This document shows positions 1-9,570 of a DNA stretch of 52,383 bases, piece after piece. The stretch comes from UA16 sp042095135 (lineage in GTDB: Bacteria; Bacteroidota; Bacteroidia; Flavobacteriales_D; Sanyastnellaceae). Position numbers and translations under genes: made by a program. Each line of letters begins with the position of its first letter. Within the stretch, counting starts at the first letter, position 1. Below the pieces are notes generated by a model. It had not been told where the DNA came from. It did no database searches and was given only the letters and a program-made list of their open reading frames with translations. The DNA lies in contig JBELBV010000010.1 in the NCBI GenBank assembly GCA_042095135.1, positions 1-52,383 on the forward strand, read 5' to 3'.

Positions 1-3000
1 GTGCCCATGCAAAGTTTTAAGCGAATAGGCATCGTCGCGCAGCACAGCCTCGTAGTGGTACACGCCGTCGGGGGCGAAGTAATCACCACCCAGCACATCA
101 CCTACCCAATACGCTTCCGGGTCTTCTGAAGCAAAAACGAGCGCACCCCAGCGGTCGTAGATGTACAACTCAAAACGCGTCACAGCCCCGCTGGTGTACA
201 TGCGCCAAGCATCGTTGTGGCCGTCATTGTCAGGGGTAAATGCATTGGGAGCGAAGGCATTCAATCCTTCCGTGAGGTCAATCAACGCACATGTTAGGGA
301 CGAGCATCCTACGCTGTCCGAGGCTTCCATGCAGAGTTGGAAAACGTCCAATCCAATTTCCGGAATGGGAAACGACTGGTAAGAACCTTCGCCCATGGGC
401 ACATCGCCAACATTCCAGCTGTATGTGTTCGTCGGTATCGAATCTGAGGCCCAGGCCTCGATGTGGGTGTCGAAAATCGAAGCTTGAGCAGGTGTCAAAC
501 TGAATGCGGATGAGGGCGGCGCACTCAAGCAAAGCAATTCCTCTGCTGTGGAAGTGTTGGTGCAGCCGTTGTTGTCCAACACTGTATGGCTCATGAGGTA
601 GCAGCCGGGGTTTTCAATGACAAACGTGTTGTCGTCGCAGGCCATAGAAGCCCCCACACCATTGGAATTGAACGTCCATTGGCAGTCCACAATGCTCGGA
701 TTGGCAGGAGCGGTGCATGCCACTACGGCGGGGGCGCACCCCTCAGCCGGGCTGTAGGAGAAGTCGGCTGCTGGCAGTCCATGTACCGTGACGGTCGCGT
801 CGGTCGAGGTCCCGCACGCGCCGGGAATCGTATACGAAACGGTGTGCACTCCGGCGCCTGCAGTTGCTGGCGAGAATTGTCCAGTGGAGGAAATGCAGTT
901 GGTACACGATGCGGTCCAATTCCCTCCGACTTCTTCAGGCGCGGCGATGGCCGGGTCGTGGTCGAGGCAATACTCGGGAATTAAGACAAATGCGCTACTC
1001 GTGTTGGGGGTGACCGTGAATGTGGCTGTCCCGGTTGATGGGCAGGTGCCCGTTATGGTGTAGGTCAGGTCCCAGGCTCCCGTACCTGCCGATTGGGTGT
1101 CAAATACACCATCCGTGGTGCAGCAACCGGTGCATTCTGCGGTCCAACTGCCGCCATTGGTGACGGGAACCATTACCACTTCCCCGGTACCCTCGCAGAA
1201 ACTCTGGTCTTCAATGGCAGCGTCCGGGACGCTGCCGATTTCTACATCCACCGTGGTTGTCTGCGCACAAGGGTTGTCGGACGAGTAGGTGATGCTCACG
1301 GCCCCCGGTGAAGCATCCGCTGGGGTCAATTGTCCGTTGGACGATAGGCAGTCCGCGCAGGTTCCAGTCCAGAACCCGCTGTACAGATCGTCTGTTGTCA
1401 ACAGCACCGCTGCCGCATCGTTGCATACGAATTCAGGAGCGGTGACTTCCACCGGTTCGGGAGAGCTAAGGCTCACCTCGACTTCGGAGGGCACCATTGG
1501 ACAGCCGTTGCTCGTGCCGCTCAACGTATAAGTGCCGGCATCCATTGAAGCGGTCACAGCGATGAACAACGCTTCATCGAACGTCACTGATGCGTCAGGT
1601 GCCGTCCATTCCCAGGCAACATTGGGCACGGTGCTGTTGGGTTCGAGGGTCAGGCTGCTTCCTTCGCAAATTTCAATAGGCTCCGGGTCCAATGGCGCTT
1701 GAATCGTTTCCGTCACCACGAGTTCGAATGTGGTCGGCTCTGAAAGGCACGACTCGGTCTCGATGACCAACGTGTATTCCCCCGCGTCCGAAGGATCGGC
1801 ATTGGAATAGGAGGCGGTGCTGTCTCCTTCGAAAATAAGGTTTCCTCCAGCATCTTCCCAAATCCAGTTGTCCGCCGCTGTCAAGGAAATAAACGACCAA
1901 TCATCTCCTTCACACAGCGAATCGATGGGCACTACATCCGGTGCGGGAGGCTGCGCAGCCACAAATAGCTCGAGGGTATCCGGTAAAATCTCGCACTCGC
2001 CGGCCATGCCCGAAACCACGTACAGTCCGGCATCGTCAACGGTTAACGGACCAATGGTGATTTCATCGCCTTCGCCTTCAAATCCATTGGGTCCAATCCA
2101 TTCGTAGGAGGCCTCCAAAATGGGGGAGGCAAAAAGATTGGCTGTCTCCCCTGCGCACAGTTGATTGTCTGAAGTGAACGTGGAGTGCTGGTAGTTGGCG
2201 AAATCGCTGAAGTACCCGTAGCGGGTGCCAGAGGAGGCACCGCCATTGATGATTCCGAGGTGGAATTTCGCCGTGCCGTTGACCAGTCGAGAGGCACCCC
2301 CGGTGGGCACAAACCCCGATGCGGTGATGTTGGCATACATCCATTCGCCTCCTGTTCCTGGCACATCGCTGAAGTTCACCGCGTTGATGTTCCCGGCATT
2401 TCCATTGAACGTGAAGTCGCCTTCAGCACCGGTTGGCACTATGATTTTCATGCCGATGAAGTCATTGCTCGAACGCACAAAGGCCACTTCATCGGATCCG
2501 GTGCAGGTAATGGGCGGGAGGATGGCACCGCCGACTTCGCAGCCAAAGCCGGTCATGTGCAGCGCGATCACAGGTGCGCTCGTTTCATAAAAAGCGGCCG
2601 GAGCGCTTAATGTATGAGCGTAGGTCTCTCCCGCATCGACAGTCCAAACGTTGGTGCCGTTGATGGAAATTGATGTATTGTCCTCGGTACCCAAAATGAA
2701 GACCTTGTCGGGTCCATTGAGGTTTCCTTTGACGGCGATGTATTCAGTGCCTGCGATGGACACGGGAATAGCTTGGTCACCTAAAATGTCCTGGCAATTT
2801 CCCGGAGGATAGGCCGAACCCAGCACACTGTCGTCGCTCATGGTGATGGCAATGGGCGCGGAACTCGTGATGTAGGTGCCAGCGGGGTGGTTTTCAGCTT
2901 GGGCGTTGGCCGCGCGAAGCGCATATGTTTCTCCCGCATTCAGGGTGATGGTGAAGGGTACACCAGCAGGATAGCCAACGAGTGCTGCCGTCGGCACGAC

Positions 3001-3519
3001 CGTTATTTCGGTGTTGTCCTCCGTGGCGACCAGGTCCATGGCCGCTTTGGATTGGGTGTAGAAATTATCGAGGTAATTCTGGAAGGGTACGTAGAATTCG
3101 TTGCCCAAAGCCGAAGCTCCTTTCAACGCGAAAATATCCGGGTTGAGGTTGTGGTTGATTTCGTAGTAGGCGGTCACCGGTGCATCGGACGTGATGTGGA
3201 GCCCTTGGCTCAAAACGGTATTGAAGGGCGTGTTTTCGATGTCGTCAATCCACGGCGTCAAGTCCAGCGTTTGCGTTCCATTGGCCGCGATATTTAACGT
3301 CTGAATCGGAAACGTGGGATTGGCCGGCTGGTCGACGGTCACTTGAGCCGCCGCTGTCAAGGTCGAAAAACGCAACAGAATGGGCTGATCGCCGTGGTTG
3401 GCCCATACTTCGGGCGCAGCAAACCAGAACTCCGTATCCAACTGACCCATGGCACTTTGCATGCTGCACGTCAGCGCCACGCATAACGAAACGAAAAGTC
3501 GAAAAAGACGGGCGGTCAT
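1..3519 (-). CDS. Secreted adhesin-like protein with IgGFc-binding-like N-terminus and gliding-motility C-terminal domain (3' end off window)
   Basis: The frame is open without a stop from an ATG at 3519 to the left edge (1173 codons), so the 3' end is missing. The N-terminus is a signal peptide ending near residue 26. Residues ~27-430 resemble the IgGFc-binding N-terminal domain and are clearly paralogous to the protein encoded at 4412-7822. Ig-like segments follow, then three copies of a Gly-x-Trp-Thr...Cys-x-x-Cys repeat (about residues 713, 790 and 865), two PKD-like domains (~923 and ~1003), and from ~1085 a gliding-motility-associated C-terminal domain (APNAFTPDNDGHNDAW, then YDRWG). 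That domain normally directs type IX secretion and cell-surface attachment. Only the last residues should be missing. The gene lies 20 bp downstream of blh on the same strand. A surface adhesin role is inferred; a ligand cannot be read from sequence. Confidence 0.85.
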   Translation of the reverse strand, partial: MTARLFRLFVSLCVALTCSMQSAMGQLDTEFWFAAPEVWANHGDQPILLRFSTLTAAAQVTVDQPANPTFPIQTLNIAANGTQTLDLTPWIDDIENTPFNTVLSQGLHITSDAPVTAYYEINHNLNPDIFALKGASALGNEFYVPFQNYLDNFYTQSKAAMDLVATEDNTEITVVPTAALVGYPAGVPFTITLNAGETYALRAANAQAENHPAGTYITSSAPIAITMSDDSVLGSAYPPGNCQDILGDQAIPVSIAGTEYIAVKGNLNGPDKVFILGTEDNTSISINGTNVWTVDAGETYAHTLSAPAAFYETSAPVIALHMTGFGCEVGGAILPPITCTGSDEVAFVRSSNDFIGMKIIVPTGAEGDFTFNGNAGNINAVNFSDVPGTGGEWMYANITASGFVPTGGASRLVNGTAKFHLGIINGGASSGTRYGYFSDFANYQHSTFTSDNQLCAGETANLFASPILEASYEWIGPNGFEGEGDEITIGPLTVDDAGLYVVSGMAGECEILPDTLELFVAAQPPAPDVVPIDSLCEGDDWSFISLTAADNWIWEDAGGNLIFEGDSTASYSNADPSDAGEYTLVIETESCLSEPTTFELVVTETIQAPLDPEPIEICEGSSLTLEPNSTVPNVAWEWTAPDASVTFDEALFIAVTASMDAGTYTLSGTSNGCPMVPSEVEVSLSSPEPVEVTAPEFVCNDAAAVLLTTDDLYSGFWTGTCADCLSSNGQLTPADASPGAVSITYSSDNPCAQTTTVDVEIGSVPDAAIEDQSFCEGTGEVVMVPVTNGGSWTAECTGCCTTDGVFDTQSAGTGAWDLTYTITGTCPSTGTATFTVTPNTSSAFVLIPEYCLDHDPAIAAPEEVGGNWTASCTNCISSTGQFSPATAGAGVHTVSYTIPGACGTSTDATVTVHGLPAADFSYSPAEGCAPAVVACTAPANPSIVDCQWTFNSNGVGASMACDDNTFVIENPGCYLMSHTVLDNNGCTNTSTAEELLCLSAPPSSAFSLTPAQASIFDTHIEAWASDSIPTNTYSWNVGDVPMGEGSYQSFPIPEIGLDVFQLCMEASDSVGCSSLTCALIDLTEGLNAFAPNAFTPDNDGHNDAWRMYTSGAVTRFELYIYDRWGALVFASEDPEAYWVGDVLGGDYFAPDGVYHYEAVLRDDAYSLKTLHGH

Positions 3520-3539
3520 AGGGGATTGGTGGGGAAATG

Positions 3540-4415
3540 TCAACGTCGGCGCTTGGTTGTAGACATTAGAAACCAATGCGACTCGAAGATATGGGGAATG
3601 CTGATGCAACCCAATAACATGAAAAACGCACCAACCGTTGCATCCGACTGCACGGTTTCCGGATTGCCGAATGCCCAAATGCCGAGGCCGATGAGCGCAA
3701 TGGCTCCAGCGGTGAAGGGCAGGGCTTTCAGCCACAGGGATGTAGAGGACATCCCCAACCGCTGGCGCAAGTGGTGCCAGCCGGAGGCGCTGTGCTGTCC
3801 GACGAAGTACAATCCGAATGACAGCAACACGGGAATCCACGGAGTCATTCCAATCAAAGCGATGGCGAGCCCCCATGCCCCATGTTTCATCCGCATGGCA
3901 GCGATGCCGCATGAAATCAGCCCGGCAGTGAACGCAAATTGCAATTCCTCCTGCAGGTGAAGAATTCCGTTGAGCGCATTCGAGCCAATGCCCATTTGGC
4001 CGATGATGGGGTTGACTTCTTCCACGTGCCAACTCAAGATCATGCCCAATGCCACCGTGCCCCAGGCCATGTGGCCTTTTGAAATTCCCCACCGTTCAAA
4101 ATCCGCCTGACCAAAATGCCAAGCGCTCAGCAGCAAGAAGGCGAGGAGGCCCGCGTGCGGAAACATCCACCAAGCGCCAAGTACCGCAGCGATGGCCAGC
4201 AGGTACAGCACGATGTAGATACCGGAATGCCGGTCGGGTGATCGGTGGCGATGCGTCCATACATCCAACGCACCGTGTGGAATGCCGATAGCCAACAACC
4301 CAAGCATCAGCAGCACCCCGAGAAAGGTGTCCGACCACGCTACGCCTGCCCCACTCAAAGCGATGTACGCCGCGGCAAGGGCGATCAGCCCGAAGGGACG
4401 TGTGTATTCGTTCAT
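3540..4415 (-). CDS. blh: Brp/Blh family beta-carotene 15,15'-dioxygenase
   Basis: This 291-aa multi-pass membrane protein matches the Brp/Blh family, which cleaves beta-carotene into two retinal molecules, the chromophore of proteorhodopsins. The family signatures are visible: GIPHGALD (His47), SAWHFGQAD (His100), a third His-containing segment around YFVGQHSA (His208) and IPHIFESH (His275). These conserved histidines are expected to hold the catalytic iron. Hydrophobic segments alternate along the whole length. Its ATG overlaps the TGA of the upstream adhesin-like gene in an ATGA arrangement (4412-4415), so translation is probably coupled. The next adhesin-like gene starts 20 bp downstream. 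blh is usually found beside a rhodopsin gene; none is in this window, so any rhodopsin must be elsewhere. Confidence 0.9.
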   Translation of the reverse strand: MNEYTRPFGLIALAAAYIALSGAGVAWSDTFLGVLLMLGLLAIGIPHGALDVWTHRHRSPDRHSGIYIVLYLLAIAAVLGAWWMFPHAGLLAFLLLSAWHFGQADFERWGISKGHMAWGTVALGMILSWHVEEVNPIIGQMGIGSNALNGILHLQEELQFAFTAGLISCGIAAMRMKHGAWGLAIALIGMTPWIPVLLSFGLYFVGQHSASGWHHLRQRLGMSSTSLWLKALPFTAGAIALIGLGIWAFGNPETVQSDATVGAFFMLLGCISIPHIFESHWFLMSTTKRRR

Positions 4416-7400
4416 CGAACGAGGGTTAAACTGCCCACGAGACGGATGGGACCCGGTTCGGTGTAGGTGGTTGTACCGTTTTCATCCGTGATGCTCAAAT
4501 CGCCCTCGTTGCGGTTGATAACGACCTCGTAGTAGTAGGTGCCTTCAACGGCCTCTTCCGAGGTGGGCTCCCAACCGGCGGCATTTCCAAAGTCTTGTGA
4601 TTCGTAGACCACTTGGCCCCACCGGTTGAAGATTCGACACATGCTGAAGGGGAAATAGGTCAAATCTGGCAATGCGAAACGTTCGTTCTGCCCATCCTGG
4701 TTGGGCGAGATTACATTGGGAACCACCAAAGCGCACAGTACGGTCGTCACATCGAATGTACCCTCGGCCGTCAAGTTGCATGGAGCTCCCGTGTTCAAAT
4801 AGGCGGTATATACACCATCGTACAAGGCCACCATCCCTGGGCCTTCACCAAATTCAATGGTGTTTTCATCGCTGTCGGTGAAGGTCCATTCCACAGCGTA
4901 CAGGGGATCCCATTCAGGCAAATCCAAGGCCGGTGTGTTGTCCGGGCAGTGCTCCACATCGATGGGTCCGAAGTTGGCCGCAATGATTTCGGGCAGCGGG
5001 GCAACTTCAAGCTCAGCGGTCACAACGGGAGAGGGGCAATTGGAGGCTACCACGTACGCTTCATACGTTCCGGCCGCGCCAAGCGGTACCGCATCTAATG
5101 GCCACGTCGTTCCAGAGAAATTGCCCCAATAGGGATGGAACCACTGGATGGTGCCTTCACCGTCGGCTTCAGCACTCAACGACCAATCGGACCCTTCGCA
5201 GATCTCCGTGAACCCGCTCAACACGGGAGGCGCAGGGGTTGGGAATACATCCAGGTACACCGAATCGGGATTCATGGGGCACGTGCCGACCGCGCCGTTG
5301 ACGACGTACCAGCCGGATTCATCGGGTTGGGCGTTGTTCAGCGTGAATGCTTGTGCATTGGAGGCAACCCCATCCGGTCCGCTCCACGACCAAGCGGTGC
5401 CATCGGGACCGCTTCCGTCCAGCATCCATTCATCGCCCTGGCAGATTTGATCGGCATCAATCGGCGTGCCGCTGGCATCGAGGATTTCCAAGTCTTGAGG
5501 GGGGACGAGGTTGAAGTCAAACGGGACTGGCCCTGCGATGCACCCCAAGTAATCCACGCTCACCCCATAGGTTTGCGCATCTTCCCAATTCGCATCAGCA
5601 ATCACCCATGGATTGCCGGAACCCAGGCTGTCGCCATTGGCGTCGAACCACGTCACATCAGCTGTTCCATATGCCGTATAGATCGCGGAAAACGTGGCCT
5701 CATTGCCGAGACAGACCGCAGGGGCTTCTACGGCCTGAATCACCGGATTTTCAATAACGTCCACCCAGGTTGAATCCGGCACCAGCGGGCATCCTTCGGC
5801 TTCGCCCTGCACGGTATACCATCCTGAGTCGTCGGGTTGGCTGTTGTTGACTTGGATCCCCAGTTGATTGCCCACAGTCTGGCCTTCTGGATTCGTCCAC
5901 GTCAAGGAGGCCCCGGCGATGGGCAAGGCTTCAAGAGTGAAATTCTCCCCTTGGCACAATGCAGCGCTTTCACTTTCGATGCTGAGTGATTGCTGGGGAG
6001 TGACTTCTACGTCCCACAAAGTCGGTGGCGATAAGCAGCCGTGGTCGTTAATCACCAGGGTGTAGATGCCATCGTTGTCTAAGGTCACTGCTGACTCCAT
6101 GATGCTGTCGGCACTGGGGTAAAATCCAGAGGGTCCTGACCATTGGTACTGCACCGTTTCTCCAGAGGGGGTCGATAGCACGAGCGGTGCCCCTTCGCAC
6201 ACCACCGAGTCTCCTAGGATTTCGGGGGCCTCGGGGAATGGATACACCAATAGGTTGAGCGTGTCGTTTTCAATGGGACACGCCCCGACGAATCCGGATA
6301 CCACGTATTCGCCGGCATCATCCAGCCCCACTTCACCAAACGGAAAGGGATTGCCTTGCCCTGAGAATCCGTTGGGCCCTGTCCAGTCGTAGGTCGCGCC
6401 GAGGAGCAGGTTGGATTCCAGGTCGAGCTCATCGCCTTCGCACAGGGTGTTGTCGTTGACTTGAACGACGTAAGCTTGGGCGGCGTAATTGCTGAAATAG
6501 CCGTAGCGTGTTCCTGAAGAGGCTCCACCATTGATGATCCCCAAATGAAAGGTCGAGCTTGAGTTGTACAATCGGGAAGCAGACAACTGGGGCACGAACG
6601 AAGACGCCGTGATGTTGGCGTACTTCCATTCTCCATCCGTTCCAGGCACATCGCTGAATTGGCTCGCGTTGATCAAGGCAGGGTTCCCGTTGAATTCAAA
6701 ATCACCTTCACCACCAGCAGGGACCAAAATTTTCAATCCCATGAACTCATTGGTCGAACGGATGAAGGCCACTTCCTGTGAACCGGTGCAAACGATGGGA
6801 GGCAAAAGGGCTCCGCCGACTTCGCAGCCGAATCCGGTCAAGTGCAAGGCGTAAACAGGACTGCTCGCTTCGTAATACGCAGAGTTGGCGTAGAGCGTAT
6901 GCGTGTAGATGGAAGTGAGGGTGTTCAAGGTGGTTACCACGTTTCCGTTGACGGAGATGGTGGTGTTCGGTTCTGTGGGGATAAAAAACACCTTGTCCGG
7001 TCCGTTGAGGTTGCCCTTGATGGCGATGTATTCCGTGCCGACGATTTCTACGGGCACAATTTGGTCGCCGAAGAGGTCCGCACAGCCGCCGTAAGGGGTC
7101 CCGTTGAGGGAATCGTCGCTGATGGTGATGGCAATCGGCTTGTCCGAATTCACGACGGTTCCGAACGGGTGTTGGCTCGCCGCCGTGGATGTCGCCCGAC
7201 CGCTCCACGTTTCGCCGGCGTCGAGGGTGATCGTGAAGGTGACATTCTGCGGGTGCCCGACGATGGGTTTTCGCGGGGTAATTTCAATGGTGGTGTTGTC
7301 CTCGGTGGCCACAATATCAAAGCCAGCAGGTGACTGCGTGTAGCCGTTATTCAAGTAATTTTGGAACGGGACATAAAAGGCGGTGCCAAGTGCATTCGCA

Positions 7401-7822
7401 CCTTTCAACGCGTAGATGTCTGGGTTGAGGTTGTTGGAGGGATTGACCTCATAATAGGCTTGGATCAGTGAAGTGGAACTGATTTTAATGCCCTTATTCA
7501 GAACGGTATTCGCTGGTTTGTTTTCGACTTGTGCCAGCCATGGAGCCAAGCTGATGGAGCTCACACTGTTCGCCGGTACCGAGATGGTCTGCGTGGGAAA
7601 GGCGCCGTTGGCCGGCTGTTCCACGGTGACAATCGCCGACTGATCGAACGTCGCAAAACGCAGGAGGGTTGGACTATCGCCGTGGTTGGCCCAGACTTCT
7701 GGAGCAACAAACCAGAACTCGGTATCCACCTGCGCATGCGTGCGTCCCAACCCACTCAGCAGGCAAGCAATAAGCACGAATCGCACGAAGGGGGGCAGCC
7801 GTTTCAATTTCAAGTCAGTCAA
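4412..7822 (-). CDS. Secreted adhesin-like protein with IgGFc-binding-like N-terminus, Ig-like repeats and gliding-motility C-terminal domain
   Basis: Product of 1136 aa. A signal peptide (about residues 1-31, ending THAQ) is followed by an IgGFc-binding-like domain (~32-450; FWFVAPEVWANHGD, GTEYIAIKGNLNGPDK), several Ig-like repeats of ~80-100 aa with the pattern DxSGWYxVxGxxxxCPxxPDS, and a gliding-motility-associated C-terminal domain from ~1036 (NVISPNQDGQNERF, IFNRWGQVVYES, GTYYYEVVINRN). The last part is a type IX secretion signal. The frame has no ATG near its beginning: an in-frame TAA lies at 7841-7843 and only TTG codons (7822, 7813, 7807) can open it, so the exact start is uncertain; 7807 gives a compact signal peptide beginning MKRLPPF. 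It is the first gene of the minus-strand operon with blh and the paralogue at 1-3519. Confidence 0.88.
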   Translation of the reverse strand: MTDLKLKRLPPFVRFVLIACLLSGLGRTHAQVDTEFWFVAPEVWANHGDSPTLLRFATFDQSAIVTVEQPANGAFPTQTISVPANSVSSISLAPWLAQVENKPANTVLNKGIKISSTSLIQAYYEVNPSNNLNPDIYALKGANALGTAFYVPFQNYLNNGYTQSPAGFDIVATEDNTTIEITPRKPIVGHPQNVTFTITLDAGETWSGRATSTAASQHPFGTVVNSDKPIAITISDDSLNGTPYGGCADLFGDQIVPVEIVGTEYIAIKGNLNGPDKVFFIPTEPNTTISVNGNVVTTLNTLTSIYTHTLYANSAYYEASSPVYALHLTGFGCEVGGALLPPIVCTGSQEVAFIRSTNEFMGLKILVPAGGEGDFEFNGNPALINASQFSDVPGTDGEWKYANITASSFVPQLSASRLYNSSSTFHLGIINGGASSGTRYGYFSNYAAQAYVVQVNDNTLCEGDELDLESNLLLGATYDWTGPNGFSGQGNPFPFGEVGLDDAGEYVVSGFVGACPIENDTLNLLVYPFPEAPEILGDSVVCEGAPLVLSTPSGETVQYQWSGPSGFYPSADSIMESAVTLDNDGIYTLVINDHGCLSPPTLWDVEVTPQQSLSIESESAALCQGENFTLEALPIAGASLTWTNPEGQTVGNQLGIQVNNSQPDDSGWYTVQGEAEGCPLVPDSTWVDVIENPVIQAVEAPAVCLGNEATFSAIYTAYGTADVTWFDANGDSLGSGNPWVIADANWEDAQTYGVSVDYLGCIAGPVPFDFNLVPPQDLEILDASGTPIDADQICQGDEWMLDGSGPDGTAWSWSGPDGVASNAQAFTLNNAQPDESGWYVVNGAVGTCPMNPDSVYLDVFPTPAPPVLSGFTEICEGSDWSLSAEADGEGTIQWFHPYWGNFSGTTWPLDAVPLGAAGTYEAYVVASNCPSPVVTAELEVAPLPEIIAANFGPIDVEHCPDNTPALDLPEWDPLYAVEWTFTDSDENTIEFGEGPGMVALYDGVYTAYLNTGAPCNLTAEGTFDVTTVLCALVVPNVISPNQDGQNERFALPDLTYFPFSMCRIFNRWGQVVYESQDFGNAAGWEPTSEEAVEGTYYYEVVINRNEGDLSITDENGTTTYTEPGPIRLVGSLTLVR

Positions 7823-7890
7823 TAGGTTGGAGCAAGGTAATTATTTCAACGCAACGAAAAGGCGTTTACTCCCGTATACCGGACAAGAAA

Positions 7891-8292
7891 ATGAATCCCA
7901 TGGCTTACCTCTGGAACCCCAATGCCCTCCCTCAATTTGATAACGACTCGCTGATTTTGCGCATTCCGGCTTCCGGGCTGTTTGCCCGTGTTTCAGGGCC
8001 GATTGTGGAATTGCTAAGCCAACTGCCGTTCTCAGAGATTGATGCCGCCGCTGCTGCTTGGCAGGAGCGCTGTGGCCGAGCAGACCTTGAGGCGCAAAGC
8101 GCGAGCATCATTTGGCACGAATTGGTTGACCTTGGAGCCATTCGGGAAGTTCAATTTGACAAGCCATTGAATCCGGCGCCAGACGGGCAGTGGATTGAGC
8201 TGGACGCTGGTCAACGTCATTCACGCCTTCACCGGTTCATGGGCGCTCAGGGCTTCCTCGCCGATGACGATGTTCTTCACGCAGGAGCGTGA
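7891..8292 (+). CDS. Hypothetical protein, 133 aa
   Basis: I do not recognise this small protein. It begins with ATG after an A-rich stretch typical of Bacteroidota translation starts; a second in-frame ATG at 7900 is possible. The product is mostly helical-looking and has no signal peptide or membrane segment. The order of elements (short beta-like segment LILRIPASGLFARVSG, then helix, then IIWHELVDLGAI) loosely resembles PqqD-like small domains, but no diagnostic motif supports that. It is divergent from the adhesin operon, with a 68-bp intergenic region, and is followed after 41 bp by a lipoprotein gene on the same strand. Confidence 0.6.
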   Translation: MNPMAYLWNPNALPQFDNDSLILRIPASGLFARVSGPIVELLSQLPFSEIDAAAAAWQERCGRADLEAQSASIIWHELVDLGAIREVQFDKPLNPAPDGQWIELDAGQRHSRLHRFMGAQGFLADDDVLHAGA

Positions 8293-8333
8293 AGCACGCG
8301 CTTGGCCGTGTATCTTCGTCCAAACTTTGAACC

Positions 8334-8750
8334 ATGTTTGGACGCCTCTTTTTTCCGATCAAGAGCATTGGGTTTGTAGCCTTGGCCATCTCGCTGTTTT
8401 CATGCGAAGGCAACACCCGGCTCGAGTGGAACTTGCAAAATCACTCTTCAGAAGATGTTTATGTCGTGCACAAGGCCTGGGATTACAGTTCCATCCCGCC
8501 CGACACGGTGTCCATACCTGCAGGAGAGACCTTCCTGCTTGGAGTCAATGATGTTCTCGGAGGCAATTCCATTCCGTGGGATCCGGCCAGTTTCATTGAT
8601 ACGCTGTTTGTGACCTCCGCTACTGGAGCGTTGTGTACCAAGGACTGGGCCGATACAGAAAATTGGGGGATTGTGAGTGAAGAGGAAAGCCGCATCCCTT
8701 CCAGCTGGTCGCATACCTATTTCTTTCGCGTCGAGGACACGGACTTTTAA
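8334..8750 (+). CDS. Small predicted lipoprotein, 138 aa
   Basis: The N-terminus is a classical lipoprotein signal peptide: positively charged start, hydrophobic stretch and the lipobox LFSC with Cys24, predicting lipid anchoring after export. The mature part of about 115 residues is rich in Ser, Asp, Trp and Tyr and looks like a small beta-rich domain (SSEDVYVVHKAWDYSS). I recognise no family. The gene converges with AMP nucleosidase, and the two stop codons overlap at 8747-8750. Confidence 0.72.
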   Translation: MFGRLFFPIKSIGFVALAISLFSCEGNTRLEWNLQNHSSEDVYVVHKAWDYSSIPPDTVSIPAGETFLLGVNDVLGGNSIPWDPASFIDTLFVTSATGALCTKDWADTENWGIVSEEESRIPSSWSHTYFFRVEDTDF

Positions 8751-9520
8751 CGCCACTTCAGGTGTTTGATCGACCGTCCTTCCGATTGGATTTCCTTGAG
8801 GGAGTCGATGCCAATGCGGATGTGTTCATCTACGAAAGATGCCGTGACTTTCGCGTCGCTGGCATCGGTTTTCACTCCTGACGGGGTCATGGGCTCGTCG
8901 CTCACGAGCAGCAACGCCCCGACGGACAATCGGTTCGCGAATCCCACACTGAATAGGGTGGCCGTCTCCATGTCGATGGCTTGAGCACGGGTACTGCGCA
9001 GGTACGCTTTGAACGCATCGTCGTGCTCCCACACCCGGCGGTTGGTGGTGTACACCGATCCCGTGTAATAATCCCGGTTGTAATCCCGAACGGTTGAGGA
9101 GATGGCACGCTGCAAAGCAAAGCTGGGTAAGGCTGGCACCTCAGGTGGGAAGTAGTCATTTGACGTACCCTCGCCGCGAATCCCAGCCAACGGCAGGATG
9201 AGGTCACCGATGCGATTTTTTTCCTTCAAGGCTCCGCATTTGCCCAAGAAGAGCACGGCCTTCGGTGCGATGGCCGAGAGGAGATCCATAACCGTGGCTG
9301 CATTGGCGCTGCCCATGCCGAAGTTGATCATGGTGGTGTCATCTGCCGTCGCGCAGGGCATGGCTTTCTCGCGGCCCACAATTTCACATCCATTCCATTC
9401 GGCGAACTTCTCCAGGTAGTTGCTGAAGTTGGTCAGGAGGATGTGGCTTCCGAAATCATCCAATTGCATGCCTGTGTAACGGGGTAGCCAATTGGTTACG
9501 ATGTCTTGTTTCGTTCGCAT
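8747..9520 (-). CDS. amn: AMP nucleosidase
   Basis: The product is 257 aa when started at the ATG at 9520 (MRTKQDIVTNWLPRY). An upstream in-frame ATG at 9538 would add six residues, but the 9520 start matches the usual N-terminus of the Bacteroidota enzyme. It belongs to the nucleoside phosphorylase/MTA nucleosidase fold and hydrolyses AMP to adenine and ribose 5-phosphate in the cytoplasm. Visible family signatures are NFGMGSANAAT, FLGKCGALKEKN, GEGTSNDYFPPEVPAL and the nucleoside-binding IDMETATLFSVGF. This is the short form lacking the long N-terminal regulatory domain of the E. coli enzyme. It is divergent from cytidine deaminase with a 50-bp intergenic region, and its neighbours are nucleoside salvage genes. 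Confidence 0.93.
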   Translation of the reverse strand: MRTKQDIVTNWLPRYTGMQLDDFGSHILLTNFSNYLEKFAEWNGCEIVGREKAMPCATADDTTMINFGMGSANAATVMDLLSAIAPKAVLFLGKCGALKEKNRIGDLILPLAGIRGEGTSNDYFPPEVPALPSFALQRAISSTVRDYNRDYYTGSVYTTNRRVWEHDDAFKAYLRSTRAQAIDMETATLFSVGFANRLSVGALLLVSDEPMTPSGVKTDASDAKVTASFVDEHIRIGIDSLKEIQSEGRSIKHLKWR

Positions 9521-9570
9521 GATGCCAAGGTAACGCATCCCCGACCAAATAAATTTTCTTTACTTGCGGC

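Noticed and set aside
1..7822. Possible frameshifted single gene made of the two IgGFc-binding-like proteins
   Set aside because: Each has its own signal peptide and its own gliding-motility C-terminal domain, and an intact blh lies between them; they are tandem paralogues.
8302..8329. Possible promoter TTG-N17-AAACTTTG before the small lipoprotein
   Set aside because: One mismatch in the -7 element, and it ends only 4 bp before the ATG, so a transcript from it would lack the start codon.
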